Assembly: GCA_018385415.1 (NCBI GenBank)
Contig: JAHAZA010000003.1
Location: 1-19,734 of the forward strand
Direction of reading: 5' to 3'
Origin: Treponema sp.
Lineage (GTDB): Bacteria; Spirochaetota; Spirochaetia; Treponematales; Treponemataceae
DNA length: 19,734 nt
The notes beneath the pieces were generated by a model that was not told the DNA's origin, did no database searches, and was given only the letters and a program-made list of their open reading frames with translations. Of this stretch, positions 1-5,890 are shown in pieces (within the stretch, counting starts at the first letter, position 1; the number at the start of each line of letters is the position of its first letter). A program made the translations under genes and the position numbers.

Positions 1-707
1 TTTTTGTTTCCTGCTCCAAGTTCTTTAGCCATGTCAGCAGCAACTTCTTTAATACGTGGGTCACCAGCGTGTTTGTTGAATGCTTCGAACAAGTCAAGTT
101 CTGAGTTTTCTTCGATTTCAACACCCAAGTTGTAAAGCTGTTTGATTGGTGCGTTACAAGCCAGGAAGTTCAGTGGACGTGGTCCGAAAGAAATAATCTT
201 CAGGTGGTTCAGAGCATAAACAGCTTTTGCGATTGGTGCAAATTCGTGAATCATATCTGCACACTGTTCTGCTGTTCCTACTGGATATTCAGGGATGTAA
301 GCCTTGATGTTGCGGAGCTTAAGGTTGTAAGAAGCGTTAAGCATACCACAGTAAGCATCTCCACGACCCTGGATAAGTCCGCCATTCTTAGATGTTTCTT
401 CTGCAGCTGCACAGAACATCTTTGGTCCGTCAAAGTGCTTAGCAAGAAGTGTTTCTGCGATTTCTGGTCCGAAGTTTCCTAGGTAAACACAGAGTGCATT
501 ACATCCTGCTTTCTTGATGTCTTCGAGAGCCTGAACCATGTGGATTTCGCTTTCTACGATACAGATTGGACATTCGTAAATTTCATCTGCACCATATTTT
601 TTTGTGTAAGCTTCTACAAGAGCCTTTCTTCTGTTTACAGAAAGTGATTCTGGGAAACAGTCACGGCTAACAGCAACGATACCAATTTTAATCTTTGGTT
701 TATTCAT
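1..707 (-). CDS. L-fucose/L-arabinose isomerase family protein (C-terminus beyond window)
   Basis: Reading from the ATG at 707 down to base 1 gives 235 codons without a stop; the gene continues outside the window, so only about the N-terminal half is seen. It starts MNKPKIKIGIVAVSRDCFPE, and further in has NGGLIQGRGDAYCGMLNASY, SFGPRPLNFLACNAPIKQL and LGVEIEENSELDLFEAFNKH, which I recognise from the L-fucose isomerase related family (COG2407). These cytoplasmic enzymes interconvert aldoses and ketoses; the substrate cannot be read from the sequence (L-fucose, D-arabinose or another pentose are possible). AGGAG lies just upstream (712-717). It is second in an operon behind the DUF4867 gene, 86 bases downstream of its stop, and shares that operon's promoter and operator. 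Family call is firm, substrate open. Confidence 0.88.
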   Translation of the reverse strand, partial: MNKPKIKIGIVAVSRDCFPESLSVNRRKALVEAYTKKYGADEIYECPICIVESEIHMVQALEDIKKAGCNALCVYLGNFGPEIAETLLAKHFDGPKMFCAAAEETSKNGGLIQGRGDAYCGMLNASYNLKLRNIKAYIPEYPVGTAEQCADMIHEFAPIAKAVYALNHLKIISFGPRPLNFLACNAPIKQLYNLGVEIEENSELDLFEAFNKHAGDPRIKEVAADMAKELGAGNK

Positions 708-793
708 ATTATTCTCCTATGTTTTTTCGCAGTCAGCGAAATAACTATTGTTTTAGTGGAATCTTGCAAGAATCCTTAGATTCATTTGATTCC
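708..793 (-). other. Intercistronic spacer with two small inverted repeats
   Basis: Between the DUF4867 stop and the isomerase start lie the palindrome TCTTGCAAGA and, closer to the isomerase ribosome binding site, a hairpin with stem TTTCGC/GCGAAA and a five-base loop. Neither is followed by a T-run in the direction of transcription, so they look like mRNA-stability or translation elements, not terminators. The role is inference. Confidence 0.35.
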
Positions 794-1447
794 TTATTTA
801 TTTTTTGCAAGGTCAATGTTTACACCGTTCAAGCCAACAAATGCACCAGCTTTTGCTTCTGATGAATCTGGATGAGCGATGAGCCATTTGTTGCGTGCCC
901 AAAGAAGTTTATCTTCAAAGTCAATTTCTTTGATAGCAGGTTTTTCTGTATTTGTATCTTTAGGAAGAACGATGATTACGCGGAATCCTTCCTTTGATAC
1001 AACACCGTCTTTTACAGCGTTACATGGTGCGTAGTGAAGAGTTGTTTCGTAAACCTGAACAACTGTTCCTTTTGGAGCATAGAATGCTTCAACGAGGCTT
1101 GTATCAAGTTTGCCGTTTTTAACAGCCTGCAATGGAGCAAGCAAAAGAACCATGTCGTTGGCAGGAATGTTCAATTCTGAACCGCGGTGCCATTCGAGAC
1201 AGTTTAATTTTGTGTTATTACCGTTACAGTAACCAATCTGGATTGGCATTCCACCGTAAGCGTTATCGCTGAATTCCTTAGCGATAGGAAGTGCTTCAAG
1301 TCCTGCATCGCCTGGTTCATAAATTACTGCGTTGTCAGGTTTTTTAGTTGTATCTTCCAACTTTTTTAAAAGGTCAGTTACATCGTAACCTTTGAGGACC
1401 TTTCCATACTTTTCAAAAGCATGTGAAAACACTGATTTGATTTTCAT
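794..1447 (-). CDS. DUF4867 family protein (cupin-like, sugar operon partner)
   Basis: A 217-residue cytoplasmic protein. I chose the ATG at 1447 (MKIKSVFSHAFEKYG) because AGGAG sits 8-10 bases before it; a longer in-frame start at 1498 has no ribosome binding site and would extend into the promoter region. Conserved stretches such as NAYGGMPIQIGYCNGNNTKL, NCLEWHRGSELNI, TLHYAPC, LPKDTNTEKP and the ending LLWARNKWLIAHPDSSEAK match my memory of DUF4867 proteins. In gut Firmicutes and spirochaetes these are often found beside L-fucose-isomerase-like genes and pentose kinases. Its biochemical activity is unknown. The HRGSE and LHYAP segments suggest a cupin-type fold, possibly an epimerase/mutarotase or lyase-like role (inference). 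It is first in the operon, directly behind the operator-controlled promoter, with the isomerase next. Confidence 0.85.
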   Translation of the reverse strand: MKIKSVFSHAFEKYGKVLKGYDVTDLLKKLEDTTKKPDNAVIYEPGDAGLEALPIAKEFSDNAYGGMPIQIGYCNGNNTKLNCLEWHRGSELNIPANDMVLLLAPLQAVKNGKLDTSLVEAFYAPKGTVVQVYETTLHYAPCNAVKDGVVSKEGFRVIIVLPKDTNTEKPAIKEIDFEDKLLWARNKWLIAHPDSSEAKAGAFVGLNGVNIDLAKNK

Positions 1448-1503
1448 AAAAATTGCTCCTATGGTCGTGGGAATGTGGAAAAAAAATGCAGTTTGCAAAA
1501 TAT

Positions 1504-1520
1504 TCCGTGCTCGTGCACGA
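1504..1520 (-). promoter_or_regulatory. Operator of the DUF4867/isomerase operon
   Basis: The 17 bases TCCGTGCTCGTGCACGA occur here and again, identically, at 18896-18912. Bases 1511-1520 form the perfect palindrome TCGTGCACGA. It begins 7 bases downstream of the predicted -10 element, so it covers or adjoins the transcription start, the usual place for a repressor. The protein that binds it is not encoded in this window. Confidence 0.75.
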
Positions 1521-1527
1521 CAATATT

Positions 1528-1557
1528 AATATAAACCTTCAGATTGCTTTTCGTCAA
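1528..1557 (-). promoter_or_regulatory. Sigma70-type promoter of the DUF4867/isomerase operon
   Basis: On the minus strand TTGACG (1557-1552) and TATATT (1533-1528) are 18 bases apart, or 17 if TTATAT is used as -10. The start point should fall near 1521, next to the palindromic operator. The leader to the DUF4867 ATG is about 75 bases. Confidence 0.7.
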
Positions 1558-1630
1558 GGAGAATTTAGAAAAATTATGGATTAATTTTAAAGGAATATTA
1601 AGTGAACGCTGCAAGTATTTTTTTTTTATA

Positions 1631-2608
1631 TTAATTCTTAGCGTTTCGTTCCCAGAACACGCCATCTGAATACCCCTGGATAGTTTTGTCACTTTCAGCT
1701 TTGTTCAAGCGCTTCTGTGCAAGCAGGGAATATTCCTCGTTAAGCTCAATTCCAACAAAGCGGCGGCCAAGCTTCTTTGCTGTAACGCTGGCAGTTCCGC
1801 TTCCGAGGAATGGATCGAATACGATATCATTTTCTTTAGAGGATGCGAGAATCAGTTTTGCATAAAGCTTTTCTGGTTTCTGTGTAGGATGGTCGGTGTT
1901 TTCGGGCATTGACCAGAATGGAATTGAAATGTCATCCCAGAAATTTGAAGGATATGTCAGTCTGAAATTTCCTTCTTCGGATTCTTCCCAGTCTTTTGGT
2001 TTTCCATCAACCTTGTAGGGAGCTATAACTTTCCTTTTGATTTTTACAGCTTCTACGTTAAAATAATAGTCATCAGGATTTTTTACAGCATACCAGATAT
2101 CTTCCATTCCGTTTTTCCAGTTTGATTTTGCACCTCGGCCTTTTTCTCTCTGCCAGGTGATGCGGTTTAGAATTGTAAGTTCTTTTTCAACTGCACGCTG
2201 AAGGCTTGATGTGCACTTCCAGTCGCCGCATATGTAAAGGGACCCTGTTGGTTTTAGTTTTAAGCAGACCTTTGGAAACCATGTTGCAAGATACTGGTCG
2301 TAAGCATCTTCTGAGCGGGCGTTGAAAGTTGTGCCGTTGAAGTTTTTTGTAAGGTTGTATGGCGGGTCGATTATTATAAGGTCTGCAAACTGATCTGGAA
2401 GTAAATCGATTGCCTTGAGTAAATCTGCGTTGATGGTTCTGTTGATGATGGATTCAAGTGGTGCTTTTAGGCCTGAGACAGCTGCAAGGTTTTGAAGCTG
2501 GTCCAGGGTAAGAAGCTGAGATTTGAGGTCTGGAATTTCTGCCTGGGATAAAGTGATGGTGCGGTTTCTTTGTGCACGAACTTTTTCTGATGTAATTTTT
2601 GAATCCAT
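1631..2608 (-). CDS. Orphan beta-class N6-adenine/N4-cytosine DNA methyltransferase
   Basis: A 325-residue S-adenosylmethionine-dependent DNA methyltransferase. The catalytic motif IV DPPYN (81-85) comes before the SAM-binding motif DPFLGSGT (265-272), followed by AKKLGRRFVGIELN; this order defines the beta class (RsrI/HinfI-like). HPTQKP (240-245) upstream of the SAM motif is also typical. There is no C-terminal extension of the CcrM kind, so the target sequence cannot be named. No restriction enzyme gene is adjacent: the neighbours are the sugar operon downstream and a divergent oxidoreductase upstream. It is therefore probably a solitary methylase with a regulatory or protective role. The ATG at 2608 has no Shine-Dalgarno sequence, and a good promoter places the mRNA start at or beside this ATG, suggesting a leaderless transcript. 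Confidence 0.9.
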   Translation of the reverse strand: MDSKITSEKVRAQRNRTITLSQAEIPDLKSQLLTLDQLQNLAAVSGLKAPLESIINRTINADLLKAIDLLPDQFADLIIIDPPYNLTKNFNGTTFNARSEDAYDQYLATWFPKVCLKLKPTGSLYICGDWKCTSSLQRAVEKELTILNRITWQREKGRGAKSNWKNGMEDIWYAVKNPDDYYFNVEAVKIKRKVIAPYKVDGKPKDWEESEEGNFRLTYPSNFWDDISIPFWSMPENTDHPTQKPEKLYAKLILASSKENDIVFDPFLGSGTASVTAKKLGRRFVGIELNEEYSLLAQKRLNKAESDKTIQGYSDGVFWERNAKN

Positions 2609-2614
2609 GTCTGT

Positions 2615-2643
2615 ATTATATAGAAAAAAGTGATTGTAATCAA
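2615..2643 (-). promoter_or_regulatory. Promoter giving a leaderless methyltransferase mRNA
   Basis: TTGATT (2643-2638), a 17-base spacer and a consensus TATAAT (2620-2615). The A of the ATG (2608) is the seventh base after the -10, where transcription normally begins, and there is no ribosome binding site in between. Confidence 0.7.
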
Positions 2644-2802
2644 TTTTTTAGTTTTATAAAAATATGGTATACAGATTTCATTCTGAATATAGGGAAAAGT
2701 TCGCTTCTGAATTTTTTTATGTAACAAACAAAATTTTTTATGGAATATTTTAGCTATGGATAGTATTCTGTAAACAGTAATATTTTTTTAGTGGAGTTAT
2801 TT

Positions 2803-3783
2803 ATGTTTAAAATTGGAATTATCGGTGCCGGCGGGATTGCTGAACATATGGCAGAAACTGTTGCAGGAATGAAGAATGCAAAAATTCACGGGATTGCATC
2901 CCGCGACATTTTTAAAGCAAATGCATTTGCAGAAAAGTATCACATCCCACGCGCGTTCGGTAGCTATGAAGATATGGTAAAAGATCCTGAACTTGATTTA
3001 GTTTACATCGCAACTCCACATTCCCACCACGCCGAACACGCTGAGCTCTGTATCAGGAACAAGAAGAACGTTCTTTGCGAGAAGGCTTTTACAATGAATG
3101 CAGCACAGGCAAAGAAGCTTGTTGCTCTTGCAAAGAAAAATAAAGTTTATCTTGCAGAAGCTATCTGGACACGCTATATGCCAAGCCGTGCTGCTGTTAC
3201 AAAGCTTATGGACAGTGGAATCATCGGTGAAGTAAGATATCTTACAGCAAACCTTTCTTATTCAATGGCAAATAAAGAACGTATCGTTAAACCTGAACTT
3301 GCAGGCGGTGCTTTGCTTGATCTTGGCGTTTACTGTCTCAACTTTGCATTCATGTTCTTTGGAAATAAAGTTGCAAAGATTGATTCTTCAGCAAAGCTTT
3401 CAAAGAAGGGCGTTGATGAAAATGAGTCAATGACTGTTTATTTCAAAGATGGACGAGTTGCATATCTTACATCTGCAATGAATGCACGCTCTGACCGTAA
3501 AGGTATCATCTGGGGCGAAAAAGGTTATATCGTAGTTGAAAACATCAATAATCCAAATGCAATCAATGTTTACAACGCAGAAGATAAACTCATTAAATCT
3601 GTAAAACTTCCAGAACAGATCACCGGTTACGAATACCAGATAATTGAAGCAATGAAGATGATCAAAGCAGGAAAACTTGAAAGTGAATCGATGCCATTGT
3701 CAGAAACAGTATTCGTAATGCAGACAATGGATAAGCTTAGAAAAGACTGGGGCGTTGTATTTCCTCAGGAAAAAAAGCTTTAG
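2803..3783 (+). CDS. Gfo/Idh/MocA family oxidoreductase
   Basis: A 326-residue cytoplasmic NAD(P)-dependent oxidoreductase. The Rossmann motif GIIGAGGIAEH is at residues 5-15, the family EKP-like motif appears as CEK (92-94), and the C-terminal half has GGALLDLGVYCLNF, the conserved D-G-x-Y/H region of the active site. Length fits the family (about 320-360) and the overall pattern is closest to the dihydrodiol dehydrogenase-like branch. These enzymes oxidise or reduce hydroxyl groups on sugars, inositols or related compounds; the substrate is unknown. I start at ATG 2803 because GGAG at 2793-2796 is the ribosome binding site; the in-frame GTG at 2791 overlaps that site. It stands alone, divergent from the methyltransferase. 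Confidence 0.9.
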   Translation: MFKIGIIGAGGIAEHMAETVAGMKNAKIHGIASRDIFKANAFAEKYHIPRAFGSYEDMVKDPELDLVYIATPHSHHAEHAELCIRNKKNVLCEKAFTMNAAQAKKLVALAKKNKVYLAEAIWTRYMPSRAAVTKLMDSGIIGEVRYLTANLSYSMANKERIVKPELAGGALLDLGVYCLNFAFMFFGNKVAKIDSSAKLSKKGVDENESMTVYFKDGRVAYLTSAMNARSDRKGIIWGEKGYIVVENINNPNAINVYNAEDKLIKSVKLPEQITGYEYQIIEAMKMIKAGKLESESMPLSETVFVMQTMDKLRKDWGVVFPQEKKL

Positions 3784-3811
3784 TCAACAATATGGGGAAG
3801 ATTTTAAGCTA

Positions 3812-3839
3812 TTGACATATTATTTAGACAAAAGATAAA
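3812..3839 (+). promoter_or_regulatory. Promoter of the small exported protein
   Basis: TTGACA at 3812-3817 is a perfect -35; GATAAA at 3834-3839 is the best -10 at 16 bases spacing. The gene follows about 45 bases later with a strong GGAGG at 3876-3880. Confidence 0.55.
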
Positions 3840-3887
3840 CTATCGTCATTATTAATATTTAACGAAATCTAATTTGGAGGTTTTCGT

Positions 3888-4313
3888 ATGAAGAAATTTT
3901 TAGTAACACTTTTTGTAGCAGCATTGGCAGTTACAGGTGCATTTGCACAGGGAAAAGTAGGTGAAGCATTGGCTCAGGCTGACGCTGAAATCGCAAAAGC
4001 TGCAGAACAGTTTCCAAAAGGAACTTGGATTGACTCAAAATGGGATGCATTGTGGGTATTCGGTGTTAACAACACTATCACTCTTAAAGATGCAAAAACA
4101 GGAGAAGTAATTTATAACTTTACTCCAAGCACAAGAAAGAATTTCAAAATTGATGTTTCAGAGAATGGGCTTGTAATTTCATTCAGATGTGAAGATACAA
4201 AACGTACTTACAAGTTCACAAAACCTGTAACACTTGATACATCTATCACAATGGATATCGATTATGATCTCGAACCAAATCACTACACAGTTAATATGCC
4301 TTTCAAAAACTAA
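3888..4313 (+). CDS. Small exported protein of unknown function
   Basis: A 141-residue protein with a clear signal peptide: lysines at 2-3, a hydrophobic stretch at 4-16 and an AFA cleavage site after residue 20, leaving about 121 mature residues. The mature part begins with an alanine-rich helix (residues about 24-41), then alternating hydrophobic strands (WVFGVNNTITLKDAKTGEV, KFTKPVTLDTSITMDIDYD), suggesting a small beta-sandwich or barrel in the periplasm. I do not recognise a named family. GGAGG seven bases before the ATG and its own promoter indicate a well-expressed single gene. It ends at a strong terminator shared with the convergent gene. Its signal peptide closely resembles those of the two outer-membrane-type proteins nearby, but the mature part does not. 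Confidence 0.8.
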   Translation: MKKFLVTLFVAALAVTGAFAQGKVGEALAQADAEIAKAAEQFPKGTWIDSKWDALWVFGVNNTITLKDAKTGEVIYNFTPSTRKNFKIDVSENGLVISFRCEDTKRTYKFTKPVTLDTSITMDIDYDLEPNHYTVNMPFKN

Positions 4314-4330
4314 TTAACCGTTAATGTAAG

Positions 4331-4367
4331 AAAAAAGCTGCGCTTCAATTTGAAACGCAGCTTTTTT
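4331..4367. terminator. Bidirectional intrinsic terminator
   Basis: A perfect 12-base stem (AAAAAAGCTGCG 4331-4342, CGCAGCTTTTTT 4356-4367) with a 13-base loop. It has T-runs on both strands and lies between two convergent genes, so it probably serves both. Confidence 0.9.
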
Positions 4368-4384
4368 ATGTCCTGTTATATTTT

Positions 4385-5047
4385 CTAGAATCGTATTGTT
4401 GCACAGACATATGGTAAAATGATAAAGGTGTCATAACTAAGATGTGTTAATTCTTCTGTTATATCATTTTGTGTTATGTAGTTTGAAAATACAAACTGAA
4501 AGTCACAACCTGCTTTAATTCCTAAACTACCGAGAGTAACAGAAGCTGAGATTGATACAGGAACAGCAAAGTAATGGTTGATCGCCTCAGATCCTGTATA
4601 ATAGTACGAATCTGATTCATAGTGAAGTGTGTATGCAATACCGGCACCAGCTTTTATGTTAAAAAATGTAATAGGAAAATCCAGCATAAGCATTGCTTCA
4701 AAACTCATAACTACAGGTGAGTTGTAATAGTCTGATAAGTTTGAAACATAGCCGTTTGAATGATATTGTTTCAATTCTTTTGGAAAAATAAAAAATGCAG
4801 ATGCCTGTACGCCCATAAAGGGAATAAATTTTTCATATTCACCGATTACATAGCCCCAGCCGGATACATCAGTGTGGTTCCCGCTGTTGTTTTTATTTAC
4901 ATAAGAAATTGTTCCGTAACAGGCACCAATATCAATAGTACTACTGTTTCCCCTTGTTAAGTTAACATTAAATCCAGAATTTGAACCGGCAAAGGCAGTG
5001 CCTGTAATCAATAAAGCTGCTAAAGCGGTTAAAACAAATTTTTTCAT
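4385..5047 (-). CDS. Outer-membrane-type beta-barrel protein, paralogue A
   Basis: A 220-residue exported protein. The signal peptide (MKKFVLTALAALLITGTAFA) is followed by GSNSG. The mature chain is made of alternating aromatic/hydrophobic and small residues in repeated strands (SGWGYVIGEYEKFIPFMGVQ, FFNIKAGAGIAYTLHY, LGIKAGCDFQFVF) and ends in CATIRF, the C-terminal phenylalanine typical of outer-membrane barrels. No domain name can be assigned; small porin-like proteins of this length often have about eight strands. It is a paralogue of the protein at 5233-5856: the GSNSG start, SGWG/GGWG, EKFIPFMGVQA/EPLIPFLGIQA, IKAGAGIAYTL/IRAGAGIGYTL and GIKAGCDFQFVFS/GVKAGCDIQFVFS blocks are shared. 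GAGGAGAG precedes the ATG, and it has its own promoter. Confidence 0.82.
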   Translation of the reverse strand: MKKFVLTALAALLITGTAFAGSNSGFNVNLTRGNSSTIDIGACYGTISYVNKNNSGNHTDVSGWGYVIGEYEKFIPFMGVQASAFFIFPKELKQYHSNGYVSNLSDYYNSPVVMSFEAMLMLDFPITFFNIKAGAGIAYTLHYESDSYYYTGSEAINHYFAVPVSISASVTLGSLGIKAGCDFQFVFSNYITQNDITEELTHLSYDTFIILPYVCATIRF

Positions 5048-5076
5048 TAGAACTCTCCTCTAAGATTGTTGTCCTA

Positions 5077-5105
5077 ATTCTATTAGTAAATATTTAGGAA
5101 CGCAA
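5077..5105 (-). promoter_or_regulatory. Promoter of barrel paralogue A
   Basis: TTGCGT (5105-5100), exactly 17 bases, then TAGAAT (5082-5077), about 30 bases before the start codon. A 7-4-7 direct repeat lies upstream at 5130-5147. Confidence 0.55.
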
Positions 5106-5129
5106 TCACTATTTGTAATAATAAGAGAA

Positions 5130-5147
5130 GTCTTAGTTTCGTCTTAG
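5130..5147 (-). repeat. 7-4-7 direct repeat upstream of barrel promoter
   Basis: GTCTTAG occurs twice (5130-5136 and 5141-5147) separated by TTTC, an 11-base period. On the minus strand this reads CTAAGAC-GAAA-CTAAGAC and lies about 25 bases upstream of the predicted -35. This spacing is the format bound by OmpR/PhoB-type response regulators; no regulator is encoded nearby. Confidence 0.4.
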
Positions 5148-5180
5148 AAACATTAAAATTGATTTAAAAGGAATTTTGAC

Positions 5181-5211
5181 AAAAAAAACACCGTGCTTAA
5201 AACACGGTGTT
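5181..5211 (-). terminator. Intrinsic terminator of barrel paralogue B
   Basis: The stem AACACCGTG (5187-5195) / CACGGTGTT (5203-5211) has a seven-base loop and, on the minus strand, is followed by a run of eight T. It lies 22 bases beyond the stop of the gene ending at 5233. Confidence 0.88.
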
Positions 5212-5232
5212 CTGTGACGTTATATCTGCTCA

Positions 5233-5856
5233 TTAAAATTTAAAAGATGCACAGATGTAAGGGAAAACGTTGATGTAATCTTTGTCATTATATTTTGTAT
5301 CGATTGTATTTCCATTTTGAACCTGCTGTTCTGAGAATACAAACTGAATATCACAGCCTGCTTTAACTCCAAAAAGACCTAAATCGATTCCAAACGCTAC
5401 AAAAATTGGAATTGAGAACTGGTGTGCAAAAATTTCTGAACTGTAGTTATTTATATCAAAAAGTGTATAACCAATACCAGCACCTGCTCTGATGTAGAAA
5501 ATTGTAATAGGAATATTCAATGCAACCATTAAATCGCCAGAGAATACAAAAGGAACCTGTTTGTTGTAATCAGTATTCGTTACTGTAACTCCATTTGTTG
5601 TATATGAAATACCATCTGAACCAGGGAATACTAAAAATCCGTTTGCCTGAATACCAAGGAAAGGAATAAGTGGTTCATAATATCCAACTGTGAATCCCCA
5701 TCCTCCGATATCTGAGTGATTCTGGTTGTTTGCTTTGCTGATAACAGAAATGTTACCGTAAGCAACACCTACATCAAGTGTTCCTGAGTTTGATCCTGCA
5801 AATGCAGTTCCTGCAACCATTAACGCTGCAGCCATTGCTAATAAAAATTTTTTCAT
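5233..5856 (-). CDS. Outer-membrane-type beta-barrel protein, paralogue B
   Basis: A 207-residue exported protein. I start at ATG 5856 (MKKFLLAMAAALMVAGTAFA, then GSNSG) because AGGAG is correctly placed before it; the longer reading frame runs into the histidine gene and has no signal peptide. Strand-like blocks GGWGFTVGYYEPLIPFLGIQ, FYIRAGAGIGYTLFD and LFGVKAGCDIQFVFS and the C-terminal ICASFKF indicate an outer-membrane barrel. It is the paralogue of the gene at 4385-5047 in the same orientation, so a tandem duplication is likely. It begins 34 bases after the stop of the HisA-HisI-HisE gene with no terminator between them, so it may be read from the histidine promoter; I see no convincing promoter of its own. 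The function is unknown. Confidence 0.82.
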   Translation of the reverse strand: MKKFLLAMAAALMVAGTAFAGSNSGTLDVGVAYGNISVISKANNQNHSDIGGWGFTVGYYEPLIPFLGIQANGFLVFPGSDGISYTTNGVTVTNTDYNKQVPFVFSGDLMVALNIPITIFYIRAGAGIGYTLFDINNYSSEIFAHQFSIPIFVAFGIDLGLFGVKAGCDIQFVFSEQQVQNGNTIDTKYNDKDYINVFPYICASFKF

Positions 5857-5890
5857 TTTTTTTCTTCTCCTAGAAAAAGTAAAAATAGTT

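Noticed and set aside
204..482. 92-codon plus-strand frame opposite the isomerase
   Set aside because: It is antisense to the conserved isomerase reading frame; cysteine- and serine-rich composition typical of a shadow frame.
1459..1692. 77-codon minus-strand frame between methyltransferase and DUF4867
   Set aside because: It overlaps the methyltransferase end in another frame and spans the promoter and operator; no family similarity.
2570..2579. TTGTGCACGA, a 9 of 10 match to the sugar operator core
   Set aside because: It lies inside the methyltransferase coding region, lacks the CCGTGC extension kept in both true copies, and is explained by codons; probably chance.
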